Shown piece by piece: positions 56,780 to 64,000 of a DNA stretch of 64,000 nucleotides (position 1 is its first letter; each line of letters begins with the position of its first letter). This stretch comes from Desulfuromusa kysingii. GTDB taxonomy: Bacteria > Desulfobacterota > Desulfuromonadia > Desulfuromonadales > Geopsychrobacteraceae. A program made the position numbers and the translations under genes. The stretch is taken from contig NZ_FNQN01000003.1 of NCBI RefSeq assembly GCF_900107645.1, forward strand, positions 186,001 to 250,000, in the 5' to 3' direction. The notes under the pieces are model-generated. The model saw only the letters and a program-made list of their open reading frames with translations, did no database searches and had not been told where the DNA came from.

Positions 56780-57340
56780 ATGAACTTAATCGTCGTTTCG
56801 GACATATTCGGAAAAACGGAATCGATAAACCAATTAATAGCCAAACTATCGCCATTTTATAGCGAAGTGACGGTTATTGATCCGTACGAGGGGCAAAATA
56901 TCAGTTTCGAAAATGAAGAACACGCATATCAGTATTTTCAGCAAAATTGCGGGATCACAAAACTGACGGCCCACCTCGAAAATGAAGTCATAAATTCAAA
57001 AGAAAAAATAGACATAATCGGTTTCAGTGTCGGCGGATCATCAGCGTGGGAAATTTCAGGAAAAGACATTTCAACAAACATAAGAAATGTGGTGTCTTTC
57101 TACGGCTCAAGAATTCGGGAAAAAACGAATATTTCCCCCCAATATCCAACTAGCGTAATCTTTCCAGCAGTAGAAAAAAGTTTCGAGCTGGGACCGGTTA
57201 TTCAAGCAGTTGAAAACAAGCAAAACGTTGAAGTCATTCGGATAAACTATCTTCACGGTTTTATGAACAGAGAATCAAAAAATTTCTCAGAAACGGGTTA
57301 CAAATATTTCAGCGATTGGTTGGCTAAAAAAGCTGCCTAA
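56780..57340 (+). CDS. Cassette gene: small alpha/beta hydrolase
   Basis: 186 residues, near the length of short dienelactone-hydrolase-like proteins. LIVVSDIFGKTESI opens the fold, DIIGFSVGGSSAWEI holds the nucleophile elbow (G-F-S-V-G), and INYLHGFMNRES supplies the His. Substrate unknown. Sole gene of cassette 56761-57442; its stop codon overlaps the left end of attC 8. Confidence 0.8.
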   Translation: MNLIVVSDIFGKTESINQLIAKLSPFYSEVTVIDPYEGQNISFENEEHAYQYFQQNCGITKLTAHLENEVINSKEKIDIIGFSVGGSSAWEISGKDISTNIRNVVSFYGSRIREKTNISPQYPTSVIFPAVEKSFELGPVIQAVENKQNVEVIRINYLHGFMNRESKNFSETGYKYFSDWLAKKAA

Positions 57341-57448
57341 CAACTTAATGACTTTAGGCTTGTCAACCGATCTTTCACAATAGGCAAAATAAAATTGCGG
57401 TGGTGGTCGTACCTTCGCCTTGCCGCCGGTTATCATGAACCGCTCACA
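57335..57448 (+). other. attC site 8, right end degraded; end of the cassette array
   Basis: Left GCCTAAC (57335-57341); the right end reads GCTCACA instead of GTTRRRY, while the CCGGTTATCATGAACC block before it matches attC 1. Probably no longer recombines at its right end. Confidence 0.65.
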
Positions 57449-57481
57449 ATCTCAAATCTAACCTTGGAGGGGGAATACAAA

Positions 57482-58453
57482 ATGATATTCATCACCAATC
57501 GTTTTCCAAAACAGAGCATCCGTACCCGCATCGGGCGTAAATTTGATTTTGATTTGAATAATAATGGTGCCAGTAATTCGGTCTATTTTTGTGAGCGGAC
57601 GGGGGAGAAACAACACACGGAGATCGGGAATAAAGAGTTTTTGAATCGACTTAAAAATAGCAACTGTCGGCAAATTCTTATTTATATTCACGGCTTTTCC
57701 AATCTGCCTGAGGATGTTTTTCCCGCAGTTGCGGAATTTCAAGCCTTGTGTGATCAGAGGAAGAAAAATGAAGTGCTGGTGGTTCCCATCATCTGGCCTT
57801 GTGATAACGATCTGGGCATCGTTCAGGATTACTGGGACGATCAGAAAGCGGCTGACCAGAGTGCCTATTCTTTCTCCCGGGTGCTGGAAAAATTCATGGC
57901 TTGGCGCAATTCAGAGAAATATAACCCGCAAGATGATCCCTGTTTGAAACGGATCAATATTTTAGCTCACTCGATGGGCAATCGGGTTCTGCGCGAAACT
58001 CTGGTGGCGTGGAACAAATACGATCTGCCCAAAGGACTCCCGCTGATCTTTCGAAATACTTTTCTGGTTGCTGCCGATGTTGTTAATGAAACCCTGCAGG
58101 AAGGGGAGCGAGGTGAGCTCATCTGTCATGCGTCACGCAATGTGACCGTTTACCACGCATCAGATGACCTGGCATTAAGGGCCAGCAAGGCCTCAAATCT
58201 TAAGAATAACATCGCTTCCCGACGTCTGGGACATACAGGACCGGAAAACATGGATAAAACCCCACGCAACGTTTATCGGGTCGATTGTGATGACGTCAAT
58301 AACATCTATGATAGACCCAAAGGACATTCCTACTTTCGCTCAGGTGAGAAACATGGAGTCCCAGGAAAGGTATTTGAACATATTTTTGCGTCACTGCAAT
58401 CCGGACGGGTTTACCCGGATGATGAGTATCGTAGATCTTCGATTATCCGTTAA
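57482..58453 (+). CDS. Alpha/beta hydrolase, DUF900 type
   Basis: 323 residues from ATG 57482 (GGAGGGGG upstream; the frame from 57395 crosses attC 8). ILIYIHGFSNLPED opens the fold and INILAHSMGNRVLRE is the nucleophile elbow (G/A-x-S-x-G), with a late Asp/His region (VTVYHASDDLALRASKA, GHSYFRS). Homologues are esterase-like with unknown substrate. It follows the array but its DNA style is that of the chromosome (higher GC), so it is not a typical cassette. Confidence 0.75.
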   Translation: MIFITNRFPKQSIRTRIGRKFDFDLNNNGASNSVYFCERTGEKQHTEIGNKEFLNRLKNSNCRQILIYIHGFSNLPEDVFPAVAEFQALCDQRKKNEVLVVPIIWPCDNDLGIVQDYWDDQKAADQSAYSFSRVLEKFMAWRNSEKYNPQDDPCLKRINILAHSMGNRVLRETLVAWNKYDLPKGLPLIFRNTFLVAADVVNETLQEGERGELICHASRNVTVYHASDDLALRASKASNLKNNIASRRLGHTGPENMDKTPRNVYRVDCDDVNNIYDRPKGHSYFRSGEKHGVPGKVFEHIFASLQSGRVYPDDEYRRSSIIR

Positions 58454-58473
58454 TCTGCTTTGGACCAATATAT

Positions 58474-59327
58474 CCCGTGTGACGCAGCCGAAGTGAAACA
58501 GTTGATTTGAGAATCAGAGCGGGAAATGTCTGAGCGAAGCGAGTTTTTGCCGCTCCTCAAAGCAGCTGTGGAATGGAGGGAACCCGCAGGGCAAGGAGGC
58601 CGGGTGTGCTTCTTTGCTTACTTTCTTGTCACACAACAAGAAAGTGAGGCGGCAAGCGGGGCCGCAACCCCGCGACCTTATGATCTGTCAAAATATTGTG
58701 GCTGAAGCAAAAAACAGGAAAAACGACTCAAGATTTCATAATGAATCTCTGTCCCGTATGACGTAGCCGGAATGGCAAGGAGTTCGGGTGTGCTTCTTTG
58801 CTTACTTTCTTGTCACACAACAAGAAAGTGAGGCGGCAAGCGGGGCCGCAACCCCGCGACCTTATGATCTGTCAAAATATTGTGGCTGAAGCAAAAAACA
58901 GGAAAAACGACTCAAGATTTCATAATGAATCTCTGTCCCGTATGACGTAGCCGGAATGGCAAGGAGTTCGGGTGTGCTTCTTTGCTTACTTTCTTGTCAC
59001 ACAACAAGAAAGCAAGGCGGCAAGCGGGTCCACAACCCCGCGACCTTATGATCTGTCAAAATCTTGCGGTTGAAGCAAAAAACAGGAAAAACGACTCAAG
59101 ATTTAATAATGAATCTCTGTCCCGTGTGACGCAGCCGGAGTGGAACAGTTGATTTGAGAATCAGAGCGGGAAATGTCTGAGCGAAGCGAGTTTTTGCCGC
59201 TCCTCAAATTAGCTGTGGAATGAAGGGAACCCAAAGGGCAAGGAGTTCGGGTGTGTTTCTTTGCTGACCTTCTTGTCACACAACAAGAAAGTAAGGCGGC
59301 GAGTGGGGCCGCAACCCCACGACCTTA
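58474..59327 (-). repeat. Four reversed units of the 278-bp repeat family, right edge of the island
   Basis: Same family as 50624-51390 but on the other strand. The middle two units (58681-58864 and 58865-59048) are shortened and near-identical, exactly 184 bases apart; the last (59049-59327) is about full length. No gene is present between 58454 and 59386. Confidence 0.85.
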
Positions 59328-59386
59328 ACTATCCTGCATCAATGCTTACAGCCCCAAATCTACACTCTGCTTCGATATAAACCGTC

Positions 59387-60343
59387 TTATGCCGATTCGT
59401 CAAACAACACACTGCTCAGATAACGCTCCCCTGAATCCGGCAGAATAACGACAATGTTCTTACCACTAAATTCCGCTTCTGCCGCTAGACGTGCAGCCAC
59501 AGCCACAGCCGCGCCGCAGGATATTCCAGAGAGCAAACCTTCCTCTTTTGCCAGACGTCGGGCAAAATCAAGCGATTCTTCATTGGTCACTTTTTCAACA
59601 CGATCAATCACATCCAAGTCGAGGTTGGCGGGAATAAATCCAGCTCCGATCCCCTGAATTTTATGTGGTCCTGGTTGCAAGGGTTCGCCCGCCAGATGTT
59701 GAGAAATAACCGGGCTGTCTGTGGGTTCGACCGCAACCGAAATAATCTGTTTGCCCTTGGTTTTTTTGATGTAGCGGGTCACTCCGCTGATGGTTCCACC
59801 GGTTCCAACACCAGAAATAAGCACGTCGAAATTTCCATCGGTATCATTCCAGATCTCCGGTCCGGTTGTCTGTTCGTGGATTGCAGGATTGGCTGGATTT
59901 TTAAATTGGTTCAGCAGGACATAAAGTTCGGGTTTCGAGTTTGCAATCTGTTCGGCTTCAAGGATAGCGCCGGCCATCCCTTTGGCACCGGGGGTGAGGA
60001 TGAGGTTGGCCCCAAGCGCCTTGAGCACTCTACGCCTCTCTTTACTCATGGTATCGGGCATGGTCAGGGTGAGAGGAATCCCTTTAGCCGCAGCGACAAA
60101 GGCCAGAGCAATTCCGGTATTGCCGCTGGTCGGTTCGATCAGTTCCATCCCTGGTTTCAAGGTCCCGGTTTTGATCGCATCCCAGATCATCGAAGCGCCG
60201 ATCCGGCATTTGACAGAGTATCCTGGATTCCGACCTTCTATTTTAGCATAGACATTGACTCCGCTTGTCGGGATGACACGATTCAAGCGAACTAATGGGG
60301 TGTTGCCGATCGACAGGGAATTATCAGTGTAAATGTTGCTCAT
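59387..60343 (-). CDS. cysK: Cysteine synthase A (O-acetylserine sulfhydrylase)
   Basis: 318 residues. [12 protein letters not shown] at the start, the PLP-lysine region ([13 protein letters not shown]), [39 protein letters not shown] and [19 protein letters not shown]. Makes cysteine from O-acetylserine and sulfide. GGAG SD and a good promoter (60408-60436) precede it. Stands alone next to the repeat island. Confidence 0.96.
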   Translation of the reverse strand: MSNIYTDNSLSIGNTPLVRLNRVIPTSGVNVYAKIEGRNPGYSVKCRIGASMIWDAIKTGTLKPGMELIEPTSGNTGIALAFVAAAKGIPLTLTMPDTMSKERRRVLKALGANLILTPGAKGMAGAILEAEQIANSKPELYVLLNQFKNPANPAIHEQTTGPEIWNDTDGNFDVLISGVGTGGTISGVTRYIKKTKGKQIISVAVEPTDSPVISQHLAGEPLQPGPHKIQGIGAGFIPANLDLDVIDRVEKVTNEESLDFARRLAKEEGLLSGISCGAAVAVAARLAAEAEFSGKNIVVILPDSGERYLSSVLFDESA

Positions 60344-60407
60344 CAGTGGCTCCTTTAGCGGATTATCTGAATCTGAAAGTTAAATATATTTGTTATGGTT
60401 GTTTGTT

Positions 60408-60436
60408 ATTATGTTTAACATGAGTAATGTAGTCAA
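60408..60436 (-). promoter_or_regulatory. Sigma-70-type promoter of cysK
   Basis: On the minus strand TTGACT (60431-60436), 17-base spacer, CATAAT (60408-60413), 65 bases before the ATG. Confidence 0.6.
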
Positions 60437-60517
60437 GAATAAAATAATTAATTGTTTATCTTTGCAGTGATAAAGAGTGCGAGGTCTTTCGTAAGGCTCT
60501 CGTTGTGATGACTGTGA

Positions 60518-60726
60518 TCCCGTGTGACGCCACCGGAGTGGAGCAGCTGATTTGAGAAACAGAGCGGCAAATGTTTGAGCGAAGCGAGTTTTTGCCGCTC
60601 CTCAAAGCCGCTGTGAAATGGAGGGAACCCGAAGGGCAAGGAGTTCGGGTGTGCTTCTTTGCTCACTTTCTTGTCACATAACAAGAAAGTGAGGCGTCGA
60701 GCGGGGTCGCAACCCCGCGACTTTAT
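60518..60726 (-). repeat. Single reversed copy of the 278-bp repeat family
   Basis: About 210 bases matching the units at 58474-59327, in the gap between cysK and the radical SAM gene; includes the CAAGAAAG hairpin and the GCGGGG/CCCCGC hairpin. Confidence 0.8.
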
Positions 60727-60758
60727 AGGGAATTTGAGTTTCGACAGAAATGGTAAAA

Positions 60759-62096
60759 TCAGAGGATTGCGGGCAACGGCCAATCAGTTTCATACCCTTG
60801 GGGATAGAAGTTCTCACTGGTGCGATTGAAATAACCGTACTGAATCCGTGGGATCTCTTTTTTAACCCGATCGAGCATTTTTTTCATCCCGACTCCGGGA
60901 CCTTCAGCTCCCATAGCCTTCCAGTAAAGTTGGGGATCAATGCTTAAATTGCGCATCTGGATCAGGTCAATACCGAGGCTATCAACAAGTTTCAGCAGCG
61001 CCTCAATTTCATCTTCCCGGTCGGTAATTCCGGGGAAGACCAGATAGTTGAACATGGTGAACAAGCCATGTTGTTTGGCCCGACGGGCTGACTCAAGGAC
61101 ATCATCGAAGCAATATTTGACCGGTCGGTAGTAGGCGTTATAGAAGCGCTCTTGAACGGAATTCAGTGAGATCCTGATGGAGTCAATGCCCGCTTCTGCC
61201 AGTTTGTCGATGGCATCTGGAATGGAGGCATTGGAGTTGAAATTGATCGTCCCTCTGGATGTTTGACGGCGCATCTCTTTGACCGCCTCGGCAATCCTGT
61301 CGGTTTGCAGAATCGGGTCGCCTTCACACCCTTGGCCAAAGGAGACAATAGCATTTTCTGCCGTCTTCAGATGGGGAACAGCCACTTCACAGAGCTCTTC
61401 GACCGTGGGGACAAAGTCTAAACGGTCCTGACTTGATTGGCAGGAGGTAGGTTCATCCTGTAGCGAAATACATCCAAGACAGTGGGCATTACAGGCTGGA
61501 GACGAGGGCAGGGGAGCTTCCCAGCGCCCAAAGAAGAGATTCTTGGCGGCAAAGCAGTGGTAATCAAGGGCACAACGGGAGAGTTGCTTTATTAAACGAT
61601 TATCGGGTTGTGCGGCAACCCGCTTACGCACCAGGGGTTCAAGTATCCGATCATCAAAATGTTTAGGTTCCCATTGTTGATTCCGATCAACCCGTACCGC
61701 GGCGACATAAAAGCGCTCTTCTTCAACACACCAACCAACCGCGGTATAAGACCAGAGGGTGAGGTCGACATGCTTTTGCTGGTAATCAGCAGCTGGCAGC
61801 AGGGTTCTGGTGAATGCCGGATTGGTAAAAGCTGAGACGGCTTGAGCTGCCCCTCCACCCCAACTGTCAGGAAGAGAATTAACCGTCACTTGCTTGCCGT
61901 CGTAGCGGTCAAAGCCAATGGGGGGAGTCCCCGGAATAGTAAACAGACGGCTCCCTTCAGGGAGTGGAATCAGTTCATCAGCGTCAGGCTGGCGAATGGT
62001 CATCCCATTCATTCCTGCCAATAACAGTTCGGGGTGCTCAAAAACTTCACCGCTTTCATCCGCAATAACGGCTAAAATTGTTTTGTGTTTGCTCAT
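60759..62096 (-). CDS. Radical SAM protein of unknown function
   Basis: 445 residues. A 200-residue N-terminal part of unknown type precedes the [4Fe-4S]-SAM motif CNAHCLGC (Cys202, 206, 209). Later: SFGQGCEGDP, GTINFNSNAS, SIRISLNSVQERFYNAYYRP and FNYLVFPGITDRE, typical of the radical SAM barrel. The substrate cannot be assigned; similar proteins are common in deltaproteobacteria. It is followed by a DUF3783 gene on the same strand but in the upstream direction. Confidence 0.82.
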   Translation of the reverse strand: MSKHKTILAVIADESGEVFEHPELLLAGMNGMTIRQPDADELIPLPEGSRLFTIPGTPPIGFDRYDGKQVTVNSLPDSWGGGAAQAVSAFTNPAFTRTLLPAADYQQKHVDLTLWSYTAVGWCVEEERFYVAAVRVDRNQQWEPKHFDDRILEPLVRKRVAAQPDNRLIKQLSRCALDYHCFAAKNLFFGRWEAPLPSSPACNAHCLGCISLQDEPTSCQSSQDRLDFVPTVEELCEVAVPHLKTAENAIVSFGQGCEGDPILQTDRIAEAVKEMRRQTSRGTINFNSNASIPDAIDKLAEAGIDSIRISLNSVQERFYNAYYRPVKYCFDDVLESARRAKQHGLFTMFNYLVFPGITDREDEIEALLKLVDSLGIDLIQMRNLSIDPQLYWKAMGAEGPGVGMKKMLDRVKKEIPRIQYGYFNRTSENFYPQGYETDWPLPAIL

Positions 62097-62210
62097 TTTG
62101 AATTATTTCCTTTCGCGGCGCAGAAGATAGCACATTCATATGAAAAAATGAGCAATAAGTCTTGGGGCACCCTGCAATAAACAATGGTTCAAAATTGTGG
62201 TTCAAAAGAT

Positions 62211-62654
62211 CTATTTGGTCTTATTCTTTTGCAACTCTTTTTTTATCTCGGCGGCTTCAGCCGCAAGTTCATTCAGTAATGCCCCGACTGCCCATTTTTC
62301 CGATACGGGGGTCAGAGCGGCCCAATGTTGCGTCGGCAGTTCGGAGTTACGGTAGTCTTCCATTAAGATATGCAGCTCCTCGTGGGTAAAACCAGACATG
62401 ATGGCGGCTCTTTTCATCTCCGAGGCTTCTCCATGACCGTGTTTGTGATCGGACTCGAGAACTTCTTTCAGAGATCTTTTTATGTCATTATTCGTAGCAA
62501 AGATGACAGGGAACTCGCCTAGTTTACTCTCTTCCAGGATTGCAAGGAGCTTGTGTTGCTCCGGTTCTGGATAACCACAGACCAAAAGTCCTTTCGGGCC
62601 ATACATTTTTTCTGCTGATTTCTCGACCTTTTTGAAGGTTCCTTCTTCACTCAT
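62211..62654 (-). CDS. DUF3783 domain protein
   Basis: 147 residues. LLVCGYPEPEQHKLLAILEES, and HEELHILMEDYRNSELPTQHWAALTPVSEKW near the end, fit the DUF3783 family; a charged tail (AAEIKKELQKNKTK) follows. Probably cytoplasmic, function unknown. AAGGATC SD before ATG 62654. The 236 bases upstream to 62890 hold no recognised gene. Confidence 0.75.
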   Translation of the reverse strand: MSEEGTFKKVEKSAEKMYGPKGLLVCGYPEPEQHKLLAILEESKLGEFPVIFATNNDIKRSLKEVLESDHKHGHGEASEMKRAAIMSGFTHEELHILMEDYRNSELPTQHWAALTPVSEKWAVGALLNELAAEAAEIKKELQKNKTK

Positions 62655-62890
62655 AACTTGATCCTTTTATGTTGAGTTAAATGGTCATAAATTTCGTCTC
62701 AAACGCCCCTCGTTGTGACACTGACGACAGTGTAAACGTACACCGAGTTGCGTGTCAAAAGTTCAACTATAAATTTCGTTCGCGATCTGGTTATCCTTTT
62801 TATCGCTGCGAAAAGCATTATTTATCTGTCCACAACGTGACGATGAAACTTTGCTTGGATATGTCCTTTGAATAGGATATCCTCCCCGCT

Positions 62891-64000
62891 ATGTTAACTT
62901 TACTGACCACCTTACACAGCAAATATATCCACGCCAGCCTAGCATTGCCTTGTCTGGCCGCGTATTGCGGCGATGCCTGCGGTGAAATTATGATCCGCGA
63001 ATATTCCGTCAACGAACCCAAAGAGATTGTGTTAGCGCAAATTGTCGCCTGCGAAGCTGAAGTGATCTGTTTTTCGGTTTACCTGTGGAATCGGGTTGAA
63101 ACGTTGGAACTGGTTGCCTGTCTTAAACGGATTAATCCACAACTGAAAATTGTCCTTGGCGGCCCCGAGGTCTCTTTTGAAACGCGTGAATTTTTTCAAC
63201 ATCATCCCGTCGATGCCCTGATCTGCGGCGAAGGTGAGATCCCTTTGCGGAGATTATTGTCAACCTGGCAACAGGGGCAGACTCTGCCACCTGTTGCGGG
63301 GATTCAGACGCCTGAGCATCCAGAGCATAAAGATCTGGATTTACTCGAATCCTTGGATGCGATCCCTTCGCCATTCGCTGCTGGACTGGTCGATTTAACT
63401 CGCGGGTTGGTCTACTACGAAAGCAGCCGTGGTTGTCCTTATACCTGTAGTTTCTGTATGAGTTCGCTGGATGACAGGGTCAGATCGTTTTCCCTTGAGA
63501 GGATTAAGGCTGATCTGCAAATATTGATGGACGGCCGAGTGGCGAAGATAAAATTTGTTGACCGGACCTTTAATTACAATAAGCAGCGGACCCTGGAAAT
63601 CTTCAGTTTTATCCTGAAGCATAATATCTGTAGCCATTTCCACTTTGAAATTGGCGCACATTTACTGGATGAAGCGGCGTTAAAGTTGCTGGAGCAGGTG
63701 CCAGAGGAGACCTTTCAGTTTGAAATCGGGGTGCAATCGACCCTGCCGGAAACCTTGCAGCGCGTTGGTCGAGATGCCTCATTACAAAGTCTGGCTGATA
63801 ATGTTCATTTTTTACGCAGCAAAACCAACATCCATCTCCACTTGGATTTGATCGCTGGTCTGCCGGGGGAATCTTACCTACAGTTCTTGCACTCGATCGA
63901 TTGGGTCATTGGTTTAAATGCTCACCATCTGCAGATTGAACCGGTCAAGTTGTTACCCGGAGCCCCTTTGAGATTGCAGGCACAGAATTGGGGAATAGAA
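62891..64000 (+). CDS. B12-binding-domain radical SAM protein, 3' end outside the window
   Basis: 370 codons are open to the window end with no stop. N-terminal cobalamin-binding Rossmann domain (about 1-130: TTLHSKYIHASLALPCLAA, VLGGPEVSFETREFF, ALICGEGEIPLRRLL), then the radical SAM cluster motif CPYTCSFC (Cys182, 186, 189) and LDLIAGLPGES. Typical of B12-dependent radical SAM proteins of the BchE/DUF4080 kind. Reaction unknown. ATG 62891; no clear SD. Confidence 0.85.
   Translation, partial: MLTLLTTLHSKYIHASLALPCLAAYCGDACGEIMIREYSVNEPKEIVLAQIVACEAEVICFSVYLWNRVETLELVACLKRINPQLKIVLGGPEVSFETREFFQHHPVDALICGEGEIPLRRLLSTWQQGQTLPPVAGIQTPEHPEHKDLDLLESLDAIPSPFAAGLVDLTRGLVYYESSRGCPYTCSFCMSSLDDRVRSFSLERIKADLQILMDGRVAKIKFVDRTFNYNKQRTLEIFSFILKHNICSHFHFEIGAHLLDEAALKLLEQVPEETFQFEIGVQSTLPETLQRVGRDASLQSLADNVHFLRSKTNIHLHLDLIAGLPGESYLQFLHSIDWVIGLNAHHLQIEPVKLLPGAPLRLQAQNWGIE

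Noticed and set aside
50598-58453. Integron integrase or attI site in the window
   Set aside because: No tyrosine recombinase frame was seen on either strand and no clean attI could be placed left of the DUF805 gene, so none is claimed.
62681-62875. 64-codon plus-strand frame before the B12 radical SAM gene
   Set aside because: No family signal or SD; short and Cys/Arg-rich, typical of chance frames.

Overview
The window looks like chromosomal DNA of a Gram-negative deltaproteobacterium of the Desulfuromonas/Geobacter type. That is inferred from gene content and style: a sigma-54 response regulator, a long one-piece pyruvate carboxylase, a GAF-type PtsP, a TypA next to AroK, a CAAX-protease relative of the PEP-CTERM/exosortase type, and many two-component proteins. 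No rRNA or tRNA gene was seen, so the taxonomy is not proven.

Layout. 1-17 kb is a surface-polysaccharide (O-antigen/capsule) locus: an aminotransferase end, a broken dTDP-glucose dehydratase cut by an IS3-family element, flippase, polymerase, WecB epimerase, glycosyltransferases, two P-loop NTPase genes plus a decayed relative, an epimerase, an initiating sugar-phosphate transferase and a CapD/WbpM-type dehydratase. A GxxExxY gene sits there inside an array of about 155-bp palindromic repeats. 17-36 kb is mostly core: aroK, typA, a NtrC-type regulator, pyruvate carboxylase, ptsP, two oligopeptide ABC ATPases, a PHP phosphoesterase, a double-receiver histidine kinase and a ThDP enzyme.

34.6-41.1 kb is a minus-strand block with operon-like spacing: periplasmic binding protein, histidine kinase, TonB-dependent receptor and two citrate-synthase-fold proteins, both lacking the usual active-site histidine. 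41-50.6 kb holds MscS, an aminotransferase, an M20 peptidase, an M23 endopeptidase, a class II aldolase, a TPR protein, an AcpH-like protein, a CAAX-protease relative and a multispan membrane protein.

50.6-59.3 kb is the accessory island and the most interesting part. Its edges are the same repeat family (278-bp units) in opposite orientations. Inside are a MazEF-like toxin-antitoxin pair with a readable promoter/operator, a possible short RNA, and an array of integron gene cassettes with seven recognisable attC sites plus one interrupted site, without an integrase in the window (a CALIN). Cassette products include small membrane proteins, a DUF91/DUF4268-type nuclease candidate, a HEPN-like protein and a small alpha/beta hydrolase. 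A 50-bp hairpin element occurs twice in opposite orientation; one copy has destroyed an attC site and fused two cassettes.

59.4-64 kb returns to ordinary genes: cysK, a radical SAM protein, a DUF3783 protein and a B12-binding radical SAM protein that runs off the end.
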